A stretch of 64,000 nt of DNA, taken from assembly GCA_002633005.1 (NCBI GenBank), contig NMRA01000030.1, positions 764,720 through 828,719 of the forward strand, in the 5' to 3' direction. This stretch comes from Phoronis australis (taxonomy: Eukaryota > Phoronida > Phoronidae). Numbering within the stretch: position 1 is the first letter of the stretch; each line of letters opens with the position of its first letter. Both the position numbers and the translations under genes were made by a program. Positions 16,730 to 30,596 of this stretch are shown here, piece after piece. The notes beneath the pieces are model-generated. The model saw only the letters and a program-made list of their open reading frames with translations, ran no database searches and was not told the origin of the DNA.

Positions 16730-19700
16730 TGTGGTCACAAGACGGTGCAGGAAGTGAACTTCTTCAACATGAAAGACGGTTGCACGATTTCATAAAAAAC
16801 AGGAAAATAGAGGTAATCGATTCCAACATTGGGCCCTTTTTCTGTGAGCAGCCCCTTAAGACTTTGTCAATGAAAACACAAAAAAGGTGGCCACTTGAGG
16901 GTCATCAATGGTCTCCTTCAAGTGCGGGGCCCCTAAATATGAAAATATCTATATTTGCAAAAATCATTGCGCAGCAATTGATGTTATCTGTCAGGTCATC
17001 AATTTTTCTCAAATGATATACAATTTCAAGATAAAGCATAAAGTGAAAGTTGTCTCCGTTATCCCTTGCCAGAGAGGGGCCTCTGGAAAAATTTAGGTTT
17101 GCAAAATTGACTTATGGAATTTAAAAGTCCACTGAGTAAATTAGTACTCTCTGCAAAAGCTTCTTTTTATAAATTCTCTCAACTTTTCCAAATATGTGTA
17201 TGAATGATTACGTGCACATTTTCAAGTGCCTTTAGACGACCTGTGCTGCAAAAGCAGAGACCCTAACAACAATGTCCTGGCCAGGGTCCTCAAAAGGTAA
17301 ACCAATGCACTGATACAGAGTAGTTAAATGTTCTCTTGAATTTTCCCTCTTATCCGTATTTCGCAGTTTTTCTTTTCTCCACTGTCCCCGGCCCCAAGCC
17401 TATGTCGGTTGCCACGGTTTAACCCTGACACCTGAAAATTTTTGAGGGGCACAAGCCCCCCTTGCCCCCCCTTCCCACTTTCTACAGCCTTGGGTTACTT
17501 GAGCCCTGAGGTATTAAAATATTTGTTACTGGCCGAATATAGTGAACCCTGGTTTAGAGAATCTCTTTCATTCATTGAGTAATGGGCCTGTTATGGTGGG
17601 ATTCATTGATTGCCAGGTTCTCTAAATCGAGGTCCACTATACATTTCCATGGACTTTGCTTAGTTTCACTTTCAGGTTATGGTCATGGTGTGCATTTCGT
17701 AATATGTATTTCGACGTTCTGTCATATACAATTAATTGGCTGTATAAGACTGTTAGCGATTTTCATTGCAACTTGACATCACCTGTGGATGCCAAAGGTG
17801 TCCAAAGGCAATGTAATGGCTTGGGCTTTGAATACTGTCACCCACGCTGGATACAGTTTTCTGGGCGTTAACCCAATTCACCATTTGTACTAGTGCTGAC
17901 AATTTTTTGTTTAAAATAAGCAGTCTTGGTGGGTTTAATGCCCAACCCATGGTTTTATAGTCCCCCAATTTAAGCATTGAAGCAACCTGTACAGCAATAC
18001 ATTTTTGTTTCAAAGCCATGATTTTTCAAAACGTAACCTCCGCAAACATCAGAGTTTCCTATACTACTTGAAATTTTATCATTCTGAGAAGGCTTTGGCA
18101 GGTGTGGTACAGCAAGCAACATTGCATTGCAATGCAGGCTGTTTGGATCAGAGACTAGAGTGGTGTTCAATGTAATGGGGAAGGCTTTTAAATACTTGTT
18201 TATTCAACAAAAATCATAAAGGTGTCGATAATGAGTACATTGTCGTGGGTAAACTGATGCAGAATTTCAGAGTTGTCCAATTTCATCCATCTATGCCAAA
18301 TGCAAATCTCTTCCTGTAAGCAAGGTTCAACAAATCAGGAATGGATATTTTAACCTTTCTCTTGCTAGATCTTATTAATAAAGTCTCATATTTCAGGTAG
18401 TTTGCACCAAATTCACAATGTAAAGTTTTCCAAAAAGTCCCTTATCCCACCCTGACCATGATGTGATTACATGTAACAGTAGTTCATCCACCAACCTGGG
18501 GCTATCTTATAAACCAGTAGTTATCGTTGGGAGCTGCCAATTCATTCGGACTTACCTATGTTTATTTGGGCACTGTCTCTAGTTATGTGCAATTCTGTCT
18601 CCACGTAGTGCTTTCATTATTTTGTCAGTAGTTGATTTTCAGAACCATTGGACTCGTGGCCTGGTGTTGTAGTTGGGGGCGAAATCGAATGAAAAAGTTA
18701 AGTGGTGTGGTAGTCTACCAAATCAAAAACACCAGTCGCTATGACCTCAAAGCCATGTACCAATGTACAATAAATGATAAACCAACAGAAATGAATTGAG
18801 GAATCAATAAAGGAGCACTCATAAAATCATAAACTCTGAAATTATTCGAGAACAGTTAGTTAAAGCAAGTAACCGATGACACAGTTCAGATAAGCATTGT
18901 GAAGATCTATCTGCACGCAAAATTTCAGAAGGTTACCTCAAAGTATCGCGAAGCTAGAGCGTTACAAGCAGTTTATCGAAAAATGGCTGTCATAGCGCCA
19001 TCTTGCGTCTGATTTCGACCAAACAAAATGTGCCTCAAGCTTTTCATGAGATAGACAATGTGCATAAATTGCACATTGACATGTCAAGCAAACAACAAAA
19101 GCCACCTGTAGCACGCGTATTACAGACCAAGGAAAGTGTATCAAGGAATTAGTCAGTAAAAGAACAGACATCTGATTAGTGAATATCAAAAGTCAGAGAG
19201 AAAAACAGGTGGCATAATGTTGGATACACGGTAGCACTTGCCAAGATCTATCCAAATTTCTGAAAGATCTGCCCAGGGATGCCGTAGATATGGCATGAAA
19301 AGTCAATAAATTAATGACAAGTCACCGGAAAACTTCAATAGCTCGAGAATGGTAAGTTGTTAAAAAATGAATGGCCATAGTAAAGATAGTGCTTGATGAC
19401 ATCTATTCGTGTATTCACTTAAGTGATCACCCAGTCTTATAAAGAAGTTTAAATAAATATCTACCGTACATACAAATGGATGGCATAGTGCAGATAGTGC
19501 TTGATGAGATCTGTCTGTGTATACTGAAAAATCTGTCAAGGAATGGTGGAAAAAACGTTTTTGCAAAGCTAAAATAAAAAATGGCCACCACAAAGCGACC
19601 TTTCATTTGTTTTTTACCATAAACAATAAGCACAATTTGTGTACGAATTTCATGTGGATGGAACCTTGTAGCATTTAGATACACTGTATGTTGTTTCAAC

Positions 19701-20500
19701 TCATTGTATCCAGGTCTGTTGTTTGACACCCATTGTATTTCAGTGCAGAATTACACCATAAGAGTATATTTTTTCATGATTGTGGAAATGTTTAGTTTGC
19801 CTCTTTTGTTATTAAACATATTCTCTGATTTTTAGTCATGTTATTCTTCTTTTGTCTGGTTCACATATATTTATTAATCACAGACTTAATGCACTTCAAA
19901 AACAACAGTAATATGTTGCTGATAATGCATTTCATGGTGTTGCGTGCATAGAATTTTGAAAGCTACAAATTAATGGTGACTATAGATTATTTATGTAATT
20001 TGAAGATCAATTTTTGTTGATTCGTACCAGTTCATTCAGCATCCTGTGCTTTTGGTGATTTTGTTAATCATATCTGCACAAAAATGACTAACTTTGGATT
20101 GCAGACATGACAACTTGTCCTCGGTTTTGTAGGACCCTAAAAATGCTCAAATTTCACAGACTTTGGAACAACACATCTCAGAAGAGGCTGACAAGATTTG
20201 TATGAAACTTTAAGATCTCATGCTTATGAACTGTTGTCCAAACGAATGTTAGGAATGTTTCACTTTTGTATCTACTTATTGGGCATTTTGTTCCTAAAAA
20301 GATTGTGTTAGATGAAACAAATTAAATAGTGGACAGATTTTATTTAAATTTAATGAAGGATACCAACGCGTTAATAAATTGCACTCTCATGAAGACCGTC
20401 ATTCACTAACCAAAAATAAAGTTGATTTTGGAACTTGGGCCTAATCCCGATCGAGCTGATACAGTCTCCAAATTTCCTCATCTCCAGCTTGGTTAATTTA
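16730..20500. other. Non-coding stretch with old degenerate repeats
   Basis: No exon is recognised. From about 18880 to 19610 several diverged segments share phrases such as GATAGTGCTTGATGA and AATGGCCA, an old repeat of uncertain type. Confidence 0.5.
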
Positions 20501-20502
20501 TC

Positions 20503-21600
20503 CACCCACATGTGTAGTGGTCGCTCATTGTTATCACTCTGTCCGGGTGTCTGTTTGATAACTCAAAAACTCCTGGTCAGATTTTGATGTAATTTGGCAC
20601 AAGGGTGTAGGGCATCAGCAGTACGGTTCGTGCCACTTTTCAATGTGCCCCGCCCCCCTGGGTCAAGGGGTGTGGCTTTTTGAATATTTTTTTAGAGAAC
20701 GAAGACTGTTTCTTCATGATATCAAGAGAATTGATCGACGGATTTCACAGAGGTACGTGACATCAATGCGCCGGCACCATTATATTTTCAGGCAGATTTG
20801 ACCATAGCGTCATCTCCTAGTGGCCATTTTATTCTCAACAAGGGGTTTTTTAAGTGTTGTTCAGGGGAAGAATGTTTCTAGATGATATCTAGAGCATTGA
20901 CTAACAGATTTTAATGAAACTTGACACACAGGTAAATGATGTATATGTGCTAAAACCATTTGATTCTTGGGCGGATTTGACCATTGCAGCATCTCCTAGT
21001 GACCATTTTGAAGAAGACCATTTTCGGATTATATCTAGAGATCTGATTAAAACTTGACACAGAGCTATGTGATGTCAATGCCCGTCACCGTTAAATTTGC
21101 ATAAAGATTCGCAATTGCTGCACCTCCTAGTGGCCATATTGTTCTCGACAAAGGGGTTTTGAAGTGTTGCGCTAGGGTAGAGCATGTCTGGATGATATCT
21201 AAAGAACCGGCAAAAAGATTTCACTGAAACTTGAAACAGTAGTATACGATGTCAATGCGCCAACACCAATAAATTTGCAGGCAGATTTGACCACAGCAGC
21301 ACCTCTTGTGTCCATGTTGTTTTGGACAAGGGATATTTCAAGTTTTTTGAGGGAATAGCATTTCAGGATGGTATCTAAGTAACAATTTGACGGATTTCAA
21401 TGAAACTTCACACGGAAGTATGTGACGACTGCGGTGCCGCCTAGCGGCCATTATCAATGATATGTAGAAACCTGAGTGATGGATTTTAATGAAAGTTGAC
21501 ACTGAACTTCAGTGAAGTATGAGATGTCAATGCTCCGGCACCATTAAATTTTATTCCTTCCCAGAATCCCCCAGTGCTCCAATGAAATACGGACACGTGC
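20503..21600 (+). mobile_element. Second, diverged tandem-core (pearl-like) repeat family
   Basis: Starts CCACCCACATGTGTAGTGG, like the other family's terminus. It then has about five diverged units of roughly 170-180 bp with phrases GATGATATCTAGAG, TTTCAATGAAACTTGACAC and CTCCTAGTGGCCAT. The CTAGTGGCC motif is shared with the main family, but the rest of the unit is different. Confidence 0.55.
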
Positions 21601-21681
21601 AGATGAGTCATTACACGGACATTCTTCATGGGGAGAGGACATGTTTCTTCTCCCGCGAGTCTTTGTGCTAATTCTTGCGCT

Positions 21682-24044
21682 TACCGTAAACGTTTGGGTT
21701 AACGCCCATATTCACTTAACTGCCCATCCCCTACTTTAGGTGGATTTTCGATTTAACCACCCACTGCTCGGTTAACCACACTCTGCAATTTTTGAAGGTT
21801 TCCAGTTAAGCGCTCACCTCTCGGTTAAGCGCCCGTCCCTGACTTTTGAAGATTGATGATTACGCACTCAGTGTGCTAAGGAAACGCGAGATCACCCATT
21901 TTTAGATAAAAATTGATGATAATAAAGAATGCAACGACAGCGTTGGAGAGGGTGGTTTGGCAATGTGAATTATAATACAAGTAACAGATTATTGTCTCGG
22001 GTCATGGATTTGCTTCAAAATGTATTACCTTGAACGCTTTGTCAATTGATTTTCTTCCCATGTTTGCAAAACTAAGAACCCCGCCATTACCTACGATTTC
22101 AGCATTGCCGACTACCATGCTAAGTTTCCGTCTGCAGTGCTCTAGATAAAACATATATTCGAAAAAATAAATCCAGAGAAACGTGACAGTGGTCTTGCCA
22201 ACACTCCTAATTCGCTTTAGGTGGGAAGCTCTCGGAGTTTGAAGAATTACCTTAACTTTGTGATAAATTGTTTCCACCTACCTTTTTAGCCCTCCCGAGA
22301 AATTTTTGTTTCTTCATTGACTAGTTTCAGCCGGAACAAAATACTTCCCACTCGACTCTGAAATATCTGCGACATAGGCTGACTGAAAATTGGCAGCACT
22401 GGGGAGGGGGTGAACCATCGGTCCTAGGGAACATCAAGCCGTGAATTATCAGAACTGAGAATTCACGTCGCAGTTTCGGGAACGTTGTTTTTTTTAAAAC
22501 AGCAGGAGGCCCACTACACTCTTACACTTTGTACTGTCACTATTCTCTTTTGATTTGCGACTTTGGTGCGGTGCGCGCGCGTGAGTTCCCACTCTCTTGT
22601 GTGCAAGTTACCTTGACTGCATATGTGAGTGACAGGTGACTCATATCTGTGTGCTCAATCCTGGAAAGGTCTTGAGAATTTGTTTGCTGCTGTCTTGCCA
22701 TAAAAAACGAGACGCGTATAGAAACAGGCCGTTAGTATTACTTGCCGCCATTTCCAAGTCGCGGTCATTTGCGGGGACATTGCGCACAATCAATGGGACC
22801 GAACAGTGTCGCAGTACGATATTTGTAGGTCATATTATAATAGGATAATCTGGAAATATTGCTTGTAAAATAAAAATGTGTTTTCCCACCACAAAATTTG
22901 GTAAGTTGATCGTTTAATACTGAATAGAAACATCAGAGTTTTGTGACGTTTTATCACATATGTATGGCGTGGTCCATACATTGGAAATTCCAGGTCGCAT
23001 GTTACGACTATATACAAGATGACAAAAATCTCGGCTTGCATTTTCAAAATTCAGGTCGCCAATGCCACTTGCTGCTTGTTATGCCTAACGCCGAGTCCCG
23101 TTTGCAACAACACTGTCTCGTTAAGGCCGCTTTGCTCGTTGGAACTCATGACTAATTTAGTCATGTAACAAACCACTGGTGCCGGTTACCCAAATAATGG
23201 GGGCTTCGTCTTCGAATTACCGACGCAGATATGAATATGAACTATTTCTTTCTCAGGCTCATCCCATTCGTAGTGTTAGTATAATTTTTAACATTAAAAT
23301 CTTAAGTAATTGTTTTTGAGTAATGCCTTTGCGGTAACTTTTGATTGACAACTGGCTTGTATACCTCCGCCGGGCAGTCGAAATAAAACAGCTGCAGAAC
23401 CTTACGTTGAAAATGTCATTGAATCACGGAGTCTCGAAACATCCCAAACACAAAAAACACCTGAATTAGTTTTTCAAACTTTAATTACAAATAATTTAAA
23501 ACTGCACTCTATCTCAGAACTTGACTGCTAGCATATGAATCTGCTGTGACCTATGCAGCGCATGAAATTTGCACGTGCGCACTTTGCACTGTCACCAGGT
23601 GAGGATAGTTGCAATCCAAGTGGAGCGCTGCACAGTCACTGGTCGTCTGCGCTCTACAGGTACAGCTCTAACAAGACTGCAGGATGGCACAGGCTATTAC
23701 TCAGCAATTTTGTAAATTTAACTGAAATGATTAAGCTGAGGGCAACAGAACCTTTGTTGGGATCATCCGCTGTTATGAAATTTTTACTGTCATTTGGCGA
23801 CGTGTCGATAAAGCTCTGAAAAGTATTTCGCGTTTCAACTACGTGTGGAGACTGGGATCATGAGGTAAGATTAACCGCACACCCCGGTTGCCTGTCGTAC
23901 TAAGCGCCCATGTTCGGTTAACCGCCCACCCTGGATTTCTTATAATTTCACGTTTAAGCACTCATGTCTGGTTAATCGACCACCCCCAATTTTTTGGGTT
24001 TGCCAATTTAACCGCCCAGGGCGTTAACCCGAATGTTTACGGTA
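21682..24044 (-). mobile_element. TIR element with TTAACCGCCC subterminal repeats, copy 2 (2.36 kb)
   Basis: Bounded by TACCGTAAACG and its inverse CGTTTACGGTA. In all three copies the outer TA can be read as a TA target duplication. Both ends carry clusters of GTTAAGCGCCC-like motifs in the same direction. The interior aligns with the copies at 30597-33048 and 42388-47796. No transposase is recognised, so it is non-autonomous. Confidence 0.85.
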
Positions 24045-24493
24045 TATTCACTATTTTGCATAACCCTTTGCTAATGAATGTTGCTTTCTTTCCTGGAAAT
24101 ACATGGATTATGTTATATCATGAGTTTTAAGGACTAAAATAGATCAGAAAAAACAAAATTATGTTCAGAAATTGGAAGATTGGATTTTGGTTCTAAAAAC
24201 TGAATTTTTAGTCCAAAATGGATATAAAACAGGTTTAGAGTCTTATATGTCTGAATATCTTTTGGAAGAATGTTTAGGTCTGTAAAGACTAGAGTTTGAA
24301 ATAAAATTTCACGATAGAATCAGCTGATTCTTTGCGAACTGTAACTGCAGTTACTAATGCAGGATGGTTGATTAAATAGCAACTAGAATTTTTATTAAAA
24401 TTGTGAAGAGGCCATTTTATGCTTTTGTAGTAGTCCGTGAAAATTACCATGTAATGCTATTTTTTATTAATTTGTTAAGAAAGCGTTATTTTG

Positions 24494-25105
24494 ATGTGCC
24501 AGAATGGCACATGTACAAAATGACACATCCAACCACATGTACAAAATGCCACACATGCAGGCAAATGTACAAAATGATACATCCAGACTCATATACAAAA
24601 TGACACATCCACACACACGTACAAAATGACACATCCAGCCACATGTACAAAATGACGCATCCAGGCACATGTACAAAATGACGCATCCAGGCACATGTAC
24701 AAAATGACACATCCAACCAAATGTACAAAATGACTCATCCAGACACATGTACAAAATGACACATCCAGACACATGTACAAAATGACACATCCAGACTCGT
24801 ATACAAAATGACGCATCCAGACTCATATACAAAATGACACATCCACACACATGTACAAAATGACACATCCAGGCACATGTACAAAATGATGCATCCAGGC
24901 ACATGTACAAAATGACACATCCAGACTCATATACAAAATGACACATCCACACACATGTACAAAATGACACATCCAGCCACATGTACAAAATGACGCATCC
25001 AGGCACATGTACAAAATGATACATCCAGACTCATATACAAAATGACACATCCAGACACATGTACAAAATGACACATCTTGGCACATGTACAAAATGACAT
25101 ATCCA
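24494..25105. repeat. 26-bp minisatellite, about 23 copies
   Basis: The unit is close to ACATGTACAAAATGACACAT plus CCAGGC, with variants. Because 26 is not divisible by 3 and the unit has no stop on the minus strand in any phase, all three minus frames stay open. The 185-codon frame here is a by-product. Confidence 0.95.
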
Positions 25106-25147
25106 CAATAGTCCTTTTCGCAATGGTACTCCTTATGCTTTTGATAT

Positions 25148-25342
25148 TGGAACTATTCATAGGCATGAGTGTTCGTGAACTATTCATAGGCATGAGTATT
25201 CAGGGATTATTCATTAGTCATGAGTGTTCAGGAACTATTCATAGGCACGAGTGTTCAGGAACTATTCATAGGCACGAGTGTTCAGGAACTATTCATAGGC
25301 ATGAGTGTTTGAGGAACTATTCATAGGCATGTGCGTTCAGGT
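25148..25342. repeat. 27-bp minisatellite, about 7 copies
   Basis: Unit GGAACTATTCATAGGCATGA plus GTGTTCA. It lies only about 40 bp from the preceding array and has an unrelated unit. Confidence 0.95.
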
Positions 25343-27314
25343 ATAAATATGTCATTTTGTTTCACTCCGGTGATGATAGAAATTAGGAGATGTTGACTTA
25401 ATGTCAAAAAAACAGTGTGGGAATGCTCTTGAGTAGGAAGTTAAAAATGCATAACTTTATTTTGTCACATCTGCAAAACAGTTACAATTAATTGTATCAC
25501 TTTAAAGTAATTAACATAAATGAATCAGCCTTTTTATTTTCTCAGGTCTCAAAGCATCAGTTGACCTACTCAAATTGTCATGTCTGTAGCAAAATGAAAC
25601 GGTGGTTGCACTGGTTCACCTTTTAACTAATGTGGTCCCGTTCTATGATGTTTTGAAAAATTAACTCAAAATTGAAAAAATCTTAAGTTTCAGTTTTGTC
25701 TACAGAGCAAACCCCACACATTTGATGACAAAATATACAATCATGGTATAATGACAGATGGAGCCCTAGACATTCCCATTGACTTAACTTCCTGTTATTG
25801 TGGGCAAAACTGCCAATAGTTTGAGAACCTCTCTCATCTTGCCAACTTTCTAATGACATACTTGCTGCCCCCTGGTGAGTGTTTAAGGGATTTAATTACT
25901 GAGCAGTTGGATTAAGTATCTTGAGCCAGACTGCAGCTGTGTATGAGATGTCACTGACTTACCAATGACTGGTATTACTGTTAACCTTGTCCCTTGATGT
26001 ACTAGTGCTACAGTGTACCACGCGGTGCTTCTGGGGTGACACTCAATAGTTTTGCTGATTTGAGCTTGTGAAACCAGGTCTTAGCAGCTGTCCCACAGGG
26101 TGTACAAATACAAAAATATGAATGATATACTGGGCCAAACACTTAAAAAATCTTGCACAAAGTGTAAAATTGAAACTGATTCCAAAGTCAGTTTTCCATC
26201 TTTTACGACTATCGTAACTGCATCCGGCTTCTTAAAAATGAACAAAAATACTCCAAATTATCACTTTTCACCTCAAAGCTACCATTTGCATGTGATTACT
26301 ACAAACTAAAGGACAGTCCATTCAGAGTGCCAAAATTACCCAGATAACAGAAATGAGCTCAAAAGTAGGTGTTAACCAACCAGACTTAATACAAGGTGTC
26401 TGATGGGTACCTAAATTTGCTGTTAAATTTGAACTTCCCAATTGCAAGTAGTGAAGATTAACTAGAAAAGTCATGACTGAGCAAAAAGTGTGCCAAAGTT
26501 TCAGTGGCTGGCAATCCTTCATTCAGAAGGGACTAAAAAATCAAGCAAGTTCCATTTGTAGCCTTCAAATACTGCACAAAACTTTTAATCTCCAGCCAAC
26601 CCACCAGGTGTAAATTTTTAATGAAATTGATAGGGGTAAATTCAACTGTGGCTCAACGATTGAGTTCCTGCTTGATTCAAATGTTATATTCAATACTAGT
26701 TGTGCCACAGTGAACATGGCAGATTTTTGCTGAGAAGTGGAAAGGATAATGTTCTGCATTAGTGGATACTGATCCAATTTTCATGTTATGTACACTGTTC
26801 ACCTTGACATAACAGAAAACGTCCGGTAATGAAGCAATGAATAGGATGGCTGTGAGCTCACCTACCATTCACAGGGCATGACCATTAGTATAATGTTAGC
26901 TCAGTAAATGTGACCTGGCAACATTCCAAGGAATTGTGGTTGCCATAGCTAGGAAACCTCTTGTGGGGATTGCGAAAGTCCTGGCCTGTACAATGGCCAC
27001 ATGTTTAGCAAGAGCCGATAGTACAGTAATGAGAGACCTGAAGTGAAAACTAGTGAACACTGCAAATATTTGCTGTAATATGCAAAACAGTGTTTTGTCT
27101 TTTTAGTTGATTGGAAAATTGGGAGCACTGTCTGGTGTTATCAGTAAAGACCATTATCTCCCTCTCTCTGGCTCAATATTCCGCACAGGTTTACCTGCTG
27201 AGGCAGAACCAGATCTCTTTTCTAGCTGATAATTACCTTTCATAGACAGTCTCGGGTTTTTAGGATGTACTTTAATTGAGATGCATATTTTTACTCTGGT
27301 GGTTGAATTTAAAT
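25343..27314. other. Non-coding stretch
   Basis: No exon, RNA gene or recognisable mobile element seen. Confidence 0.5.
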
Positions 27315-27317
27315 ACC

Positions 27318-27449
27318 ACACCTAAACTAAAGCCAGTCTGCTCTTGCAAACTTAAGCCAGTCTGCTCTTGCAAACTAAAGCCAGTCTGCTCTTGCAAACT
27401 AAAGCCAGTCTGCTCTTGCAAACTAAAGCCAGTCTGCTCTTGCAAACTT
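27318..27449. repeat. 24-bp minisatellite, about 5.5 copies
   Basis: Unit ACTAAAGCCAGTCTGCTCTT plus GCAA. A 24-bp unit keeps frame, so the plus-strand frame repeats LKPVCSCK. Confidence 0.95.
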
Positions 27450-30055
27450 GACCAAACTCGAGGAGATCAGTTGAGTTTTGACTAGTGCAAAACAAAGCTT
27501 CCTAGTGCAGACGCTTGCCAAAAATTATCGAAATAGTTTGCCGAAGTTAGGTAGTTAAAATTATTTGAAATCTGGTTTAACAGAGTTAAGTAAAGAGTAA
27601 CAGCTGAAAATCAGTGCAGTTACAAGTTCAAAATGGTAGCCTCCACCAAAGAATTTTATTACACATCAGGCCTTATATTGAACAATATACCCTCAAACCC
27701 ATCACAAGCCTTATATTGAACAATAGACCCTCAGACCCATCATGCAGAAATCGCAAGGCATTATATCCTATTACAACGGCTAATATTTGTCATTTAATTT
27801 CAACTCTAAACGACAATGTTTTCCAAATCCAAATATCAATCTAGTCCATTTTAAGACGTTTGCGCAGTCTTTTGTCCCACGGCCTGACTTAATATTTCCC
27901 AAGATGTCTACATTAGGGTGAACCCGTCATTCCTTATTGAAATACTCAGCTCAACAAACTGAATCTAATCACATGGCTAATTTTTATCATATTTGAATTT
28001 TTATCATATTTGTTCAGGTTGAATGACCTAAGCCCAACTTTTTGCAAGCAATTCAATTTCAGTATAGCAAATAGTTTCAGTAAAGGAAGTTATAATGATA
28101 ATAATAATAATACCAAACAGCTTGGCAGAGTTGAAAGGCAGAAAACGTTTGGCAGAGTTTGCCAGTATAGACTGGAGATGATTTCTTTTGTAAAATGCCC
28201 CCCCCNCCCCCCCCCCCCCCCGAAGTGGATGGCTTCCCATAATTCATTTGTTTGCTTTGGAAGATGGTCTGGAAAGGAATTGGAATGTCATGACAACAGT
28301 CATTAAGATTGAAGGAACAACATAAATTTTGTAGCTATTGCCAAGTATAGTGCATTTAGCTGTCACCTAGTGATGAGTGATGAATGTTATAATTTTGTCA
28401 GTCATGGTCCTAGGTAAGCCAGTAGTGGAGTAACAACTGGTTGCCTGTCACTTGTTTATCTTCATTCAAACTGAGGGATGTGGACCATGCTTGGATAGTG
28501 AATTTCATTCACATCCTGCATAACTGACTTGCCAGTTGAGATGAATAAAACATGATTGTGTTAACAGCCTGGATACTAATATGACTAGAGTAAGCAATAC
28601 ATGCTTTCAGTGTTGTAACTCAGTTTTATTGTCTGGTTGTGCGTAAATGTTGACCCCTGCTGGTTTATTACAGCCATCTTAGGATTACGAGGAATAGTTT
28701 TGCAGAGAGTTGTGAATGAGCTCTGGAAAACAGATTCATGAACTTTGCCGTTGCAGTGCCACCGCATCCGTTAGTCATGTAGCTTCAAATGGCAATGAGA
28801 ACTGGTCGCCAGGGGTTCCCCTAGAGGCCAAAAGAAATTAATGTTTGCTCTTTAGCGCAAAATCTGAATTACCACTGGTTGTTGACTGACGTAATGCTCT
28901 GTTGAAGGATGCTATGGCAGCAATTATCAACAGAGCCCAAGATAAGCCCTTGTATTTGTGTTTCCTACTGGTCATGCAAGCTTTGTTACACTTAGCTCTT
29001 GCCTGTACTTTTTGTTGTCCATTTTCAAACGTCAGGAGTCTATGAAGTAAAGATAATGAGCCAGCATAGCTAATGTAAATCAAACTGCCATCAGCAATTG
29101 TTAACTAGATTTATAAGTATGCCCATATCAGGGTATTGAATGTCATCCCATGCAGGAAAGTGCATGTAACAGACATACTTAAGGGAAGTGCCCCTTCCTC
29201 AGCTGTAGCAGTAGCAGTAGCAGAACAGTTCAACAACTATTGCCACCTGCAGGTTGTGGCTAAAACAGTAGACTCAGCAATTTGGACTGTAAATGTAATG
29301 TTAAACTCAGGTAGATGAGTCTATCTATGTAGAGACATTTTAATAGAATGCACATGGTGGGCCATGTGGTGCAAGCTAAATAAATTAATGAAAAATAAAT
29401 TAATGAAACCAATTAATTGAATTGCTGGCATATCTCTGCAACTGTACTTCCCTTTTGGAAAAAGTTATTTGTGAAGTCTGCTTACAACCATCCTGTAGGC
29501 TTTGTCATTATGGTAACTATAGTCTTTGTCTTTATGGTAACTGTTGAAAAAGAAAGCATGAATTTTCTTGAAACGCTGGTATTTTATTGTTGTCTCTTAA
29601 AGCCAACAGTAAAACCTTGTATTTACTGTGATATTAATTATACTTTTGTTGTATCCAATGAATCAGCTGTGAATATTTTCCCAAAACCCAGACAATGATC
29701 ACTGTGTAAACATTTACATTGGTCCTCCCCCATATATATTTGGCCTCATAACACAGTGGTATATTTAGGCATCAAATGTACCTTTAATATCACGTGTGTA
29801 TGTGAAAACATACAGGAAATGCTGGTCCTTTATTGATTACCACTAAATTAGATCCTTGACAGTTATTAATCTGGCCTTGTTAAACCCTTGGTTTCATTAA
29901 GCTAGCTGGTTAGAGTGTCTGGTACATTTTTACAGTTTAAAGGTGTAAATAGTTGATGGCCATGTCAAGTTTTCTGATCATAAGAAGTAGTTTGTGAACC
30001 TGTGAACCTTCAAAGTCTTCTGCGTTGGTAATTGGGCAGGTATAACAGTGGCGGA
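27450..30055. other. Non-coding stretch with a poly-C tract and an N
   Basis: No gene recognised. A duplicated phrase about a CTTATATTGAACAATA segment lies at 27670-27745. The poly-C run at 28198-28221 contains an N. Confidence 0.5.
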
Positions 30056-30256
30056 TTTAGGGGGGGNGGGGGGCAATAAACAATGCATAGGCCTGAACAA
30101 ACCCCGTTTGCCTTTTTTTTAGTCAACAGGTCTGCAATCCTAAAAATTCGAGACTCCTGCATCCCCATGCTTTAGGCTAGGCGGGCGCGTCTGCCAAAAT
30201 GTTGGTTATTCCTGTGCCCTGGCCCCCCCTAACTCAAAATCCTGGATCTGCCCCTG
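30056..30256. mobile_element. hAT-like MITE (about 200 bp)
   Basis: Left end CAGTGGCGGATTTAGGGGGG; right end, inverted, CAGGGGCAGATCCAGGATTT. This is the common CAGNGGCGGATCCAGG type of hAT terminus. There is an N in the poly-G run at 30067. A clean 8-bp target duplication is not seen. Confidence 0.6.
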
Positions 30257-30596
30257 GATAATTTAAGGATGGTACCCTCTGGCATTAATGCATAAATATG
30301 TATTGACAGACTGTGATTGCCTAACTGAAGCGAACGGGCGCATTGAAGTTGTGTCGCAATCGCACTTTATTTGGTCTTGAATGTGGTATATTGCATTCAG
30401 ATTTTAAAACAGTGGCAACCCAGAGCAGCTGATCAAAAATAATACACTGGCAAAACATGTTCACGTATTGTGAAAATACACACCAAACTGTCAATTCACC
30501 CACTCGGTTAAACTAAAATGCAGTTAAGCTGTTTTGAGCAATCATTACTGGCATAACCTACTGAGGTAGCAAACAACATCACTGTGTGCTCAGTCT

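Noticed and set aside
24467-25024. 185-codon minus-strand frame
   Set aside because: It is a 26-bp minisatellite that happens to lack stops in any minus frame, not a gene.
24494-25105. Array of short direct repeats resembling a CRISPR
   Set aside because: The whole unit repeats with no unique spacers, and the DNA is eukaryotic with spliced genes.
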